From assembly GCA_013140785.1 (NCBI GenBank), contig JABFRZ010000420.1, forward strand, positions 1-16,177: a DNA stretch of 16,177 bases. The letters are read 5' to 3'. Below are positions 7,374 through 14,417 of the stretch, one piece after another. The notes beneath the pieces are model-generated. The model did not search any database. It was not told where the DNA came from and worked only from the letters and a program-made list of their open reading frames with translations. Each line of letters opens with the position of its first letter. Position 1 is the stretch's first letter. The stretch comes from Planctomycetota bacterium. Its GTDB lineage: Bacteria > Planctomycetota > UBA1135 > GCA-002686595. Both the position numbers and the translations under genes were made by a program.

Positions 7374-8105
7374 ATGCTGCGATTCCTCCCCGCCCTCGCC
7401 CTCCTGTCCGCCTGCCACATTCGGTTGCACGACCACGTGAGCGTGGATGGTGTACGCCTGCCCGCCGAGCACGAGGAGGTGCTCACGCTCAGCGAGTGGC
7501 CCGCGGGTGGGCTCGTGATCGAGGCCCACCAAGGCGACGTGAGCGTCGAGCACTCCGAGGGAGCGACGACGATCACCGTGCTCGTGCTCGAGCGCACGCA
7601 CGGCGAGGCCCACGCGCACATGGAAGGCGGCCGGCTCGTCGTGCGCGCGCCCAACGACGCGAAGTGCGCCATCGGCCGCGTGCTCGTACGCACGAGCGCC
7701 GCGCCTCACGGGCTCGAGCTCGGCACGGGAATGGGCGACGTGCGCCTCGACGGAGTTCCGGTGTCCGGACGCCTGAGGCTCTCCACCGGCATGGGCGATG
7801 TGGACGTGCGCGCGGCCGGCGAGCCGGGCACCATCGAGCTCACGACCGGCATGGGCGACATCTCGGCGATCGGCCTCTGCTGCGCCCGCTTCGAGGCCGC
7901 GACCGGCATGGGCGACGTGAGCGTTGACGGGCTCGAGGCCAGCGAGCTGGCCGAGCTCTCCTCGGGCCTGGGCGACGTGGAGGTCGAGCGCTCGAAGGGC
8001 GGCCGGATCAAGGCCGACACTGGCCTTGGCGATGTCGATCTGGTCGAGTCGAGCTTCACCGCACGCGACCTGGACACGGGCCTCGGGAGCGTGCGCGAGC
8101 GCTGA
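7374..8105 (+). CDS. Repeat-rich lipoprotein, DUF4097/DUF2807-like beta-solenoid
   Basis: A 243-residue protein with a lipoprotein signal peptide: MLRF, a hydrophobic stretch and the lipobox L11-S-A-C14, so it is probably anchored in a membrane by Cys14. Residues 113-243 are seven copies of a ~20-residue unit centred on (T/S)G(M/L)G(D/S)(V/I), at 118, 138, 158, 177, 197, 216 and 235 (spacing 20, 20, 19, 20, 19, 19). Such a period with Gly turns is typical of one rung of a right-handed beta-solenoid as in DUF4097/DUF2807 proteins. These are described as adhesin-like, but their roles are mostly unknown. The second half loses Met (GMGD to GLGD). The frame is open upstream, but this start has AAGGAGA before it and gives the lipobox. 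It appears monocistronic. Confidence 0.88.
   Translation: MLRFLPALALLSACHIRLHDHVSVDGVRLPAEHEEVLTLSEWPAGGLVIEAHQGDVSVEHSEGATTITVLVLERTHGEAHAHMEGGRLVVRAPNDAKCAIGRVLVRTSAAPHGLELGTGMGDVRLDGVPVSGRLRLSTGMGDVDVRAAGEPGTIELTTGMGDISAIGLCCARFEAATGMGDVSVDGLEASELAELSSGLGDVEVERSKGGRIKADTGLGDVDLVESSFTARDLDTGLGSVRER
7710..8102 (+). repeat. Seven ~60-bp coding repeats in the lipoprotein gene
   Basis: In-frame repeats of 57-60 bp, each containing a form of ACC-GGC-ATG-GGC-GAC (variants ACG-GGA-ATG, TCG-GGC-CTG, ACT-GGC-CTT). They encode the TGMGDV rungs. Copies 1-4 are closest to one another. Confidence 0.8.
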
Positions 8106-8138
8106 CGAACTCAAACGCGTTCGGCGGGAAGCCCGACG

Positions 8139-8166
8139 TTGCGCCCGAGCAGCGCGGCCGTAGAAT
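8139..8166 (+). promoter_or_regulatory. Possible sigma-70 promoter of the atuA-like operon
   Basis: TTGCGC (8139-8144), a 16-nt spacer and TAGAAT (8161-8166, five of six consensus bases). The ATG at 8186 follows 19 nt later, giving a very short leader with no clear ribosome site. The -35 match is poor. Confidence 0.35.
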
Positions 8167-8185
8167 CCGGCGGCTCCGCGCGCCC

Positions 8186-9559
8186 ATGGCCCCCAAGAAG
8201 CGAGTCCTCGTCGCCAACGGTCAAGGATTCTGGGGCGACTCGATCCTCGGTCCGGTGCGGCTGCTGCGCGAGGGGCCGCTCGATTATCTGACGCTCGATT
8301 ACCTGGCCGAGGTCACGCTGAGCATCATGCAGAAGCAGCGCTCGCGCGATCCGCGCGCGGGCTACGCGACCGACTTCGTGCGCCTGATCGAACGCGTCCT
8401 GCCGCAACTGGTAGAGAAGAACGTCAAGGTGGTCGCCAACGCCGGCGGCGTGAACCCGCACGCCTGCAAGGACGCGCTGCTGGCCGTGATCGGCAAGGCC
8501 GGCGCGAGCGGCGTGAAGGTGGCGGTGGTCGAGGGCGACGACATCCTCGAGCGCATCGACACGCTGCTGAAGGGCGGCGAGGAGTTCCGCAACCTCGACA
8601 CCCAGCAGCCCCTGGCGGAGATCCGCGACCGCGTGCTCTCGGCCAACGTGTATCTCGGCGCGTTCCCGATCGCCGAGGCGCTGGGCCAGGGCGCGCAAAT
8701 CGTCCTGACCGGTCGCTGCACCGATCCCAGCCTCGTGCTCGGTCCGCTGGTACACGAGTTCGGCTGGACCGCCGCGGACCACGGACTGTTGGCGAGCGGC
8801 ACGATCGCGGGTCACATCGTCGAGTGCGGGGCGCAGTGCACGGGCGGAAACTTCACCGACTGGCGTACGGTGCCCAACCTCGCCTTGGTCGGCTATCCGC
8901 TCATCGATGCGGCGCCGGACGGCAGCTTCGTGGTCACCAAGCACGCCGGCACGGGTGGGCTGTGCACGCTGGACTCTGTGCGCCACCAGCTCGTCTACGA
9001 GATGGGCGACCCGCGCCGCTACCTGACGCCGGACTGCATCGCCGACTTCACCAGCTTGCGTCTTTCGCAAGAGAGCGCCGAGCGCGTGCGCGTGGACTCG
9101 GTGCGCGGCAAGGCTCCGACCCCGACCTACAAGGTCTCGATCAGCTACCTCGCGGGCTGGAAAGCCGCGGGCGAGCTGACCGTCTGCGGCCCGGACGCGC
9201 TCGACAAGGCCAGGCTGTGCGCGCGCATCGTGTGGGAACGCCTGGCGTACGACGGGTTCCACTACGACCCGGAGGAACGTCTCGAGGAGTACGTGGGCGC
9301 GGGCGTGTGCCACGCGGGGATCCCGGGAGCCGAGGTCCAAGACCCGCCCGAGGTCGTGCTGCGCCTCGGCGTCAAGGGTCCCGAGCGTGACAAGGTCGAT
9401 CGCTTCGGCCTGGAGCTCGTCCCGCTCGTCACCAGCGGTCCGCCAGGCGTGACCGGCTTCGCCGGCGGGCGCCCCAAGGCCACGGAGATCGTCGGCTTCT
9501 GGCCCGCGCTGATGCGCAAGGACCTGGTGAGCGCGCGCGTGAGCGTGTTCACGAGCTGA
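8186..9559 (+). CDS. AtuA-like acyclic terpene utilization family protein (DUF1446)
   Basis: A 457-residue cytosolic protein covering the DUF1446 domain, the N-terminal three-quarters of AtuA from the acyclic terpene (citronellol/geraniol) degradation cluster of Pseudomonas. Motifs seen are NAGGVNP (85-91), VVEGDD (114-119), TGRCTDPSLVLGPL (175-188), GHIVECGAQCTGGNF (209-223), KHAGTGGL (252-259) and SGPPGVTGFAGGRPK (417-431). The exact reaction of AtuA-type proteins is not established, and the family is widespread outside terpene users, so the name is by homology only. The C-terminal part of full-length AtuA is absent and is supplied by the next gene, 17 nt downstream. The start has no strong ribosome site, but the conserved N-terminal strand (KRVLVANGQGFWGDS) begins at once. 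Confidence 0.92.
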   Translation: MAPKKRVLVANGQGFWGDSILGPVRLLREGPLDYLTLDYLAEVTLSIMQKQRSRDPRAGYATDFVRLIERVLPQLVEKNVKVVANAGGVNPHACKDALLAVIGKAGASGVKVAVVEGDDILERIDTLLKGGEEFRNLDTQQPLAEIRDRVLSANVYLGAFPIAEALGQGAQIVLTGRCTDPSLVLGPLVHEFGWTAADHGLLASGTIAGHIVECGAQCTGGNFTDWRTVPNLALVGYPLIDAAPDGSFVVTKHAGTGGLCTLDSVRHQLVYEMGDPRRYLTPDCIADFTSLRLSQESAERVRVDSVRGKAPTPTYKVSISYLAGWKAAGELTVCGPDALDKARLCARIVWERLAYDGFHYDPEERLEEYVGAGVCHAGIPGAEVQDPPEVVLRLGVKGPERDKVDRFGLELVPLVTSGPPGVTGFAGGRPKATEIVGFWPALMRKDLVSARVSVFTS

Positions 9560-9576
9560 GATGGCCGAGATGAAGG

Positions 9577-9945
9577 ATGGCTAGCATGAAGGTCGAGCTC
9601 GGACGCATCGCCAGCGCGCGCTCCGGCGACAAGGGCGAGGGCTCGAACGTGGGCGTGCTGGCGCGCTCCGACCTGGCCTACGCCTTCCTCAAGGAAGTCC
9701 TCTCGGTCGAACGTGTGCGCGCGCACTTCGCGGGCATCAACCGCGGGCCGGTGACGCGCTACGAGGCCGACAACCTGCGCGCGCTCAACTTCATCCTGAG
9801 CGACAGTCTCGGCGGCGGCGGCTCCGCCTCGCTGCGCACGGACGCCCAAGGCAAGGCGCACGGCCTGGCACTCTTGCGCATGGTGTTGGAGGTGCCCGAG
9901 GAGGTCGTGCAGTCCGTTGCCGAGAACTCCGTCGGCTCGGGATGA
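9577..9945 (+). CDS. AtuA C-terminal-like small protein
   Basis: A 122-residue protein matching the C-terminal domain of AtuA (ferredoxin-like fold), here encoded separately. It shows IASARSGDKGEGSNVGVLAR (12-31), the family's 'RSGDKG...NIG' signature, then VTRYE (59-63), LRALNFIL (68-75) and the Gly-rich GGGGSASLRTDAQGKAHG. It probably forms a complex with the preceding DUF1446 protein. The start could be 9577 or, more likely by ribosome-site spacing, 9586: GAAGG ends right at 9576, directly against the first ATG but 9 nt from the second. Its stop overlaps the start of the phosphotransacetylase gene (ATGA at 9942-9945), which implies coupled translation. Confidence 0.9.
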   Translation: MASMKVELGRIASARSGDKGEGSNVGVLARSDLAYAFLKEVLSVERVRAHFAGINRGPVTRYEADNLRALNFILSDSLGGGGSASLRTDAQGKAHGLALLRMVLEVPEEVVQSVAENSVGSG

Positions 9946-10892
9946 ACCTGCTGCTCGAGCTGCACGAGAAGTCGCGGCGCCTGGCGAAGCGGATCGTCCT
10001 GCCCGAGAGCCAGGATCCGCGTGTGCTGCAGGCTGCGGCCGCGTTGCACGCACAGGGCTTGTGCCGGCCGGTGCTGGTGGAGACGCGCGGGTTGGGCAGC
10101 GTGCCGAGCGGGGTCGAGGTCGTCTCGCCGGCGCGCGACGCGCGCACGCCCCGCTTCGCAGAAGCCCTGTACGAGCGCCGCAAGCACCGCGGCCTCACGC
10201 TCGAGCAGGCGCACGAGCGCGTGCGCGAACCGCTGATGTTCGCGGGCCTATTGGTCGCGGCGGGCGACTGCGACGGCGCCGTGGGCGGGAGCGAGGCGAC
10301 CACCGCCGACGTCCTGCGCGCCGGCCTGTGGACCATCGGAACCAAGCCGGGCATCCAGACCGTGTCCTCGAGCTTCCTGATGCTGCTCGGAACTCGCGTC
10401 CTGACCTATGCCGATTGCGGCGTGGTGCCCGATCCGACCTCCGAGCAGCTCGTGGACATCGCCCTGGCCGCGGCCGAGACGCACCGGCGCCTGGCCGGCG
10501 AGTCGCCGCGCGTAGCGCTGCTCTCGTTCTCGACCAAGGGCTCGTCCAGCCACGCGCGCGTGGACAAGGTGCGCATCGCGGCCGAAATGCTGGCCGCGCG
10601 CGCCCCGATGCTCCTGTGCGATGGCGAGCTCCAGGCCGACGCCGCGCTGGTACCGGCAGTGGCCGAGCGCAAGGCCCCGCGCTCAGCGCTCGCCGGACGC
10701 GCAAACGTGCTGGTCTTCCCCGATCTCGACGCCGGCAACATCGCCTACAAGCTGACGGAGCGGCTGGCCGGCGCGACCGCCCTCGGACCGTTGGTCCAGG
10801 GCCTCGCGAAGCCCTTCATGGACCTATCGCGCGGCTGCAAGCCCGAGGACATCGTCAACGTGGCCTGCATCGCGTCGGTGCTGGCGAATTGA
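9942..10892 (+). CDS. pta: Phosphate acetyltransferase (phosphotransacetylase)
   Basis: Interconverts acetyl-CoA + phosphate and acetyl phosphate + CoA; some relatives prefer longer acyl-CoAs such as butyryl-CoA. The 316 residues match the short class I form, with no N-terminal regulatory domain. Motifs are KRIVLPESQDPRVLQAA (16-32), PLMFAGLLVAAGDCDGAVGG (97-116), GTKPGIQTVSSSF (133-145), LLSFSTKGSSSH (193-204), VLVFPDLDAGNIAYKL (256-271) and DLSRGCKPED (294-303). Ser296, Arg297 and Asp303 align with the active-site Ser309, Arg310 and Asp316 of the Methanosarcina enzyme. The ATG overlaps the previous stop by four bases, so this is the third gene of the AtuA-like operon. No acetate kinase gene is visible nearby. 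The substrate could be an acyl-CoA made by the pathway of the upstream genes; that is inference. Confidence 0.94.
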   Translation: MNLLLELHEKSRRLAKRIVLPESQDPRVLQAAAALHAQGLCRPVLVETRGLGSVPSGVEVVSPARDARTPRFAEALYERRKHRGLTLEQAHERVREPLMFAGLLVAAGDCDGAVGGSEATTADVLRAGLWTIGTKPGIQTVSSSFLMLLGTRVLTYADCGVVPDPTSEQLVDIALAAAETHRRLAGESPRVALLSFSTKGSSSHARVDKVRIAAEMLAARAPMLLCDGELQADAALVPAVAERKAPRSALAGRANVLVFPDLDAGNIAYKLTERLAGATALGPLVQGLAKPFMDLSRGCKPEDIVNVACIASVLAN

Positions 10893-10924
10893 GCGCTCGC
10901 GAATTGAGGCTCGCGAATCGAGCG
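10881..10924 (+). repeat. Three near-identical 14-15 bp tandem copies at the pta 3' end
   Basis: CTGGCGAATTGAGCG (10881-10895), CTCGCGAATTGAGG (10896-10909) and CTCGCGAATCGAGCG (10910-10924) lie head to tail. The first copy contains the last codons and the TGA of pta; copy 2 repeats the stop in frame-like form. This looks like slippage duplication of the gene end. Confidence 0.75.
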
Positions 10925-10925
10925 C
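10893..10925. terminator. Possible bidirectional stem-loop between pta and the HEAT gene
   Basis: GCGCTCG (10893-10899) pairs perfectly with CGAGCGC (10919-10925) around a 19-nt loop made of the tandem repeats. It lies in the 55-bp convergent gap, a usual place for a terminator. There is no U-tract. Confidence 0.35.
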
Positions 10926-10947
10926 AGGCCGCGGCCCACGCCGGCTC

Positions 10948-12276
10948 TCAGGCATCGACCAACGAACGCCAGAGCGCCGGGACGAGCTTGCGCTCCTCGC
11001 CCGTCAGCGCGCGCAGGGCTCGCCAGGCGGCGGCCCGGAGCTGCGGTTGGGCCTGCTCGAGAGTCGCGATCAGACCCGGCAGAGCCCAGTGCGAGCCGAG
11101 GGACTCGAGCTCGGCGCACGCGGCCAGGGCAACCGCATGCGGCTGCAGCGCCAGGCAATCGGCGATCGCGAGCGCGGCCTCGTGCCGGTAGAGCGGATGC
11201 CCGACGAGTTCGCGCAGGGCCTCGTTCGCCGGCCCGGGGCGCGCCGAGACCAGGGCATCGAGCAGCGGCGTCCAGCTCGTCTCCCTCCAGTTCCGCTCGC
11301 GCTGGTGCCAAGCCTCCCAGGCGCCGGACTCGGAGCCGAGCGGAAGGTCGGCCAGCGCCGCCAAGGCCTCGACGGCGCAGCGGCTCACCAGCGGCTCGGA
11401 GTCGTCCACGAGCGCGATCAGCTCGGGGATCACCTCCAGGGCGTGCACGCTCCCGGCCACGCGCGCGGCCAGCGCGCGCTCGGCGGCCTCCTGACTGTTC
11501 AGGAGCCGCGCGGCGTGCTCCATCGTCTGGCCCGCGAGGTCCCAGGGACGCGCACACTCGAGGCGCGCCATGTTCTCGACCACCCTGGCCCGAGACGGCT
11601 GACCAGCTTGGAGGAGCCGGACGAGCACGGCCATCCCCTGCTTCTGCCCCGTGTCGCCGATGGCATCCACGAGGACCTCGCGCGTGGCGGGCTCGAGCTT
11701 GGCGAGCGCCTTGTCGAGCAGGGACCACGAGCTCGGATCGCGGCGCAAGATCGCGGCCAGGGCCTCGCGCAGCGCCGTACGCACGCGCGGGCGCAGGAGC
11801 TCGAGGTCGCCGAGCTCCGCGGCGTCGCGGAAGGCCAGCGCCAGCCCGGCCGCGGAGCCCTTGGCGCCGAGCAGGCGCAACAGCACCAGACGATCCTGGT
11901 GGCTCGGCTCGTCCGCCAGCGCCCGTTCGATCTCTTTGATCACCGCGTCCGTGGGCGCGCGCTCCAGCGCCAGGAGACACAGCCCCGGGATCGCCTCCGG
12001 CTCGCAGGACCAGTCCGCGGGCCGCCACTCCTCACCCACCAGGAGCTCGAGTCCGCGACCCGTGACGAGCTCGTAGAGGACCGGGACGGCTGCGGGTCCG
12101 AGCGCGACGAGGCCGTTCGCGAGCTCGTCGGCCGTGCGCTCCTCGGTCCCGGAGGGACGGTGCAGAACCGCGCGCACCGCCTCGAGCTCGCTCTCATCCG
12201 GGCTCGGGAGAGCGCCGAGCCAGAGCAGTAGGAACGCGGTCCTCCATGATCCGGGATGCCCCTCCTGTGCTCCCAT
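10948..12276 (-). CDS. HEAT-repeat protein with N-terminal signal-like segment
   Basis: A 442-residue protein, almost entirely alpha-helical, built of HEAT-type helix pairs. Examples are ALEVIPELIALVDDSEPLVSRCAVEALAALADL and LGSHWALPGLIATLEQAQPQLRAAAWRALRALTG, each with the Pro/Asp/Arg pattern typical of such repeats. These act as protein-binding scaffolds and no catalytic motif is seen. Residues about 12-24 (RTAFLLLWLGALP) form a short hydrophobic segment, likely a signal peptide or anchor, so the protein is probably extracytoplasmic. The ATG at 12274-12276 overlaps the stop of the PilX-like gene (TGATG) and has GAGG 10 nt upstream; an in-frame Met seven codons further up lies inside that gene. 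It is the last gene of the pilin-like operon, which suggests a role in assembly, but this is inference. Confidence 0.85.
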   Translation of the reverse strand: MGAQEGHPGSWRTAFLLLWLGALPSPDESELEAVRAVLHRPSGTEERTADELANGLVALGPAAVPVLYELVTGRGLELLVGEEWRPADWSCEPEAIPGLCLLALERAPTDAVIKEIERALADEPSHQDRLVLLRLLGAKGSAAGLALAFRDAAELGDLELLRPRVRTALREALAAILRRDPSSWSLLDKALAKLEPATREVLVDAIGDTGQKQGMAVLVRLLQAGQPSRARVVENMARLECARPWDLAGQTMEHAARLLNSQEAAERALAARVAGSVHALEVIPELIALVDDSEPLVSRCAVEALAALADLPLGSESGAWEAWHQRERNWRETSWTPLLDALVSARPGPANEALRELVGHPLYRHEAALAIADCLALQPHAVALAACAELESLGSHWALPGLIATLEQAQPQLRAAAWRALRALTGEERKLVPALWRSLVDA

Positions 12277-13751
12277 CAGCGCTCGACCTCGCGCCACGAA
12301 AGCACCTCGTAGGAGGCCGAGTCGCCATCGGTGGACTTCGGCAGGCCGGGCATGTCCAGCTCACCGGCGGCGATGCGCTCGTCGAAGTCCACCATCAGCT
12401 TGGAGTGCTGGACGGTGGTGGTCCTGCTGGTGCCCGAGCCCGATGTGACCGAGTAGTCGCGGTTGATCTTGACCTGGTTGCCAGCGGTCATGTTGCCGTA
12501 GAGCTCGACCTTGGCCGAGCCCGTGGCGCTGAGGTTGACGTCGTGGAAGTTGTTCTCGGCGTAGAGGAAGGCGTACATGCGCTCCAGCGTTCCGAAGCTC
12601 GGGTCACCGAAGTAGATGTTGCCGCTGTCGGCCACGGCCGAGTCCTTCATGGCGACGAAGGCCACGCCGTCCTTGTTCTTGTTCGTGTAGAAGAGGTTGT
12701 CCGAGATGTAGACGTTGCCCTTGACGACGAACGTGACCTGGACTCCGTCGGTGCCGCCGGTATTGAACTTCATCGACATCGTGTTCTTGTTGTGGATCCA
12801 GAGGTTGCCGTCGATGAAGAACACCTTCTGGTTCGAGCTCGTGCCCGGCTCGCCGCCTATCCCGGAGAGGCTGATCTGGTAGGCGTTGGTGCCGTCCGAA
12901 GTGGCGTCGCTCCGCACCGTTTCGTAGGGGTCCTCGAGGAAGTAGTCGTCCTTGGCCGTGCCCCCGGTCTCGCTGGTGCGATCGCTCGGGTTCTTGCGGA
13001 AGATGTGGGCCGGATTGGACTCGGGCAACTGCCAGGCATTGCCGCCGGCCGAGTCGGAGGTGTAGGTCGCGCCGCCGGTCGCGAACTCGCCCGCCACTTT
13101 GATGTCGGCCGTGGATTCGTAGGCCATGCCCACGAGGTCGGGGATGGCCTGCTTCTTACCCGTCTCGGCCGTGCTCGAGCCCGTGCCCGTCACCGAGCCG
13201 GAGGCGCGGATCGTGCCGGAGACTTCGGCGTCCTGACGCACCACGACGCTCCCGCCGCTGTAGATGTCGCCGGCGACCCTGTCGGCCTGCGCGCCGATCC
13301 CGTTGAGGTCCAACACGTAGGTGGGATCCCCGGAGCTGTTCCCGGCGAAGATGGCGTTCGTGTAGACGCCCTCTTCCTTTTTCTCGACCACCACCTCGAT
13401 GGCCTTCTCCTGCAGCCCCGCGCGCGCGTGGGAGGTCAGCGTGAAGATCGAGTCGCCGTCGTCCGCCACGTCGACCCAGTAGCTGCCGCCCGAGGCCTTG
13501 ACGGGCTCGTAGGCGCTGCCGACGACCTCGACCGTGCCCGCTTCCAGGTCGGCCAGGGCGTCGTTCACCCCGGCCTGGGCCACGAAGAAGGCGCGGTTCT
13601 GGTCCGCGAGAGCCGAGACCTCGCCGCTGTGGCGCTGCGAAAGCGACAGCACGACGCCGGCCAGGCTGCCGATGACCAGCAGCACGATCACCGCGATGAC
13701 CGTGGCGTTGCCCCTGCGGCCCTCGGATGTGAACGGAACGAATGCCTTCAT
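12276..13751 (-). CDS. PilX-like pilus assembly protein
   Basis: A 491-residue protein with an N-terminal membrane helix (about 15-38, NATVIAVIVLLVIGSLAGVV) followed by QNRAFFVAQAGVNDALADLE (51-70), the 'A-x-x-AEAG-N-AL' segment typical of PilX N-terminal domains. Like PilX, it lacks a classical prepilin cleavage box with Glu5. The remainder is a large Gly/Ser/Thr-rich, low-Cys, beta-strand-like region, rich in Asn and Asp, of the kind seen on extracytoplasmic surface proteins (IYSGGSVVVRQDAEVSGTI, NLWIHNKNTMSMKF, GNVYISDNLFY). It is much longer than classical PilX (~200 aa). It starts 9 nt after the PilW-like stop with AGGGG before the ATG. By analogy with pilV-pilW-pilX clusters it should be a minor component or priming factor of a type IV pilus or type II secretion pseudopilus. 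Confidence 0.85.
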   Translation of the reverse strand: MKAFVPFTSEGRRGNATVIAVIVLLVIGSLAGVVLSLSQRHSGEVSALADQNRAFFVAQAGVNDALADLEAGTVEVVGSAYEPVKASGGSYWVDVADDGDSIFTLTSHARAGLQEKAIEVVVEKKEEGVYTNAIFAGNSSGDPTYVLDLNGIGAQADRVAGDIYSGGSVVVRQDAEVSGTIRASGSVTGTGSSTAETGKKQAIPDLVGMAYESTADIKVAGEFATGGATYTSDSAGGNAWQLPESNPAHIFRKNPSDRTSETGGTAKDDYFLEDPYETVRSDATSDGTNAYQISLSGIGGEPGTSSNQKVFFIDGNLWIHNKNTMSMKFNTGGTDGVQVTFVVKGNVYISDNLFYTNKNKDGVAFVAMKDSAVADSGNIYFGDPSFGTLERMYAFLYAENNFHDVNLSATGSAKVELYGNMTAGNQVKINRDYSVTSGSGTSRTTTVQHSKLMVDFDERIAAGELDMPGLPKSTDGDSASYEVLSWREVER

Positions 13752-13760
13752 GTGACCCCT

Positions 13761-14417
13761 TCAGTTGCGAACGAACACGGCCGTCTCGACGACCTTGGTT
13801 ATCATTGCCCCGCCCAATCCCAGGCCCTGCAGTCCGAGGCGGACGGTGAGCAGGTCGCCTTCGATCGAGAAGCACAACCCGCGCTCGTCGATCAGCCCAT
13901 CTCCATCCTCGTCGGCTGCGTCGGAGGTTTCGCCGGGCAAGAGCTCGCACAGGCCGTGTCCGAGCACCGTTCTACGCTCCCCGGCCAGGCCCTCGTTCTC
14001 GATCAGGGCGAGCAGGCCCTCGTCCACCAGCCCGTTGCCGTCGTTGTCCTGCCCGTCGTCGAGCTCGCTCGGCTCGCGCTCCCAGCGCAGCGTGAAAACG
14101 GAACTCCACTGCACGACGCCGCCGGCGACCCCCAGACACTTCTGGTAGATCAGCGTGTCCGAGCCCTGGGTCTCGATGGTCGCGGGTTGCAGCGAGCCGC
14201 GACGCGCCGAGGCGAGTTCGCTGGTAACGCGCTGCAGCAGCCGGCTCGCGCTCGAACTCACCGCCTGCGACGCTCTGCGCTGGCGGAAGAGCGCCATGCA
14301 ACGATCGGTCGCGAGCCCGGCGACGAGCAACAGGCTCCCCATCAGGCACGCGCCGAGGATCACCTCGACCATGGTGAAACCCGCGCGCGCGGGCCGAACG
14401 CGAACGGGCGCTTTCAT
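13761..14417 (-). CDS. PilW/GspJ-like minor prepilin with Asp-rich loops
   Basis: A 218-residue prepilin. A 13-residue basic leader ends in Gly13, then FTMVEVILGACLMGSLLLVAG, the type III signal cleaved and N-methylated by PilD, with Glu at +5. The globular part holds two Asp-rich loops of the DxDxDGxxD calcium type: 121-134 (DGQDNDGNGLVDEG) and 166-180 (DAADEDGDGLIDERG). It also has several Cys (94, 157, 182) that could form disulfides. Size and position as second gene of the pilV-pilW-pilX order suggest PilW; GspJ of type II secretion is the alternative. The ATG overlaps the stop of the upstream prepilin gene (ATGA). Confidence 0.9.
   Translation of the reverse strand: MKAPVRVRPARAGFTMVEVILGACLMGSLLLVAGLATDRCMALFRQRRASQAVSSSASRLLQRVTSELASARRGSLQPATIETQGSDTLIYQKCLGVAGGVVQWSSVFTLRWEREPSELDDGQDNDGNGLVDEGLLALIENEGLAGERRTVLGHGLCELLPGETSDAADEDGDGLIDERGLCFSIEGDLLTVRLGLQGLGLGGAMITKVVETAVFVRN
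13878..13922 (-). other. Asp-rich Ca2+-type loop 2 of the PilW-like protein
   Basis: Residues 166-180: Asp166, Asp169, Asp171, Asp173 and Asp177 in DxxDxDGDGLIDE, matching the dockerin/thrombospondin type-3 loop pattern. Confidence 0.7.
14016..14057 (-). other. Asp-rich Ca2+-type loop 1 of the PilW-like protein
   Basis: Residues 121-134: Asp121, Asp124, Asp126, Asn128 and Asp132 in DxxDxDGNGLVDE, the same pattern as the second loop and nearly the same sequence. Confidence 0.7.

Noticed and set aside
8111..9340. A 409-codon open frame on the minus strand
   Set aside because: It is antisense to the DUF1446 gene, whose motifs are unmistakable. It is a GC-bias artefact.
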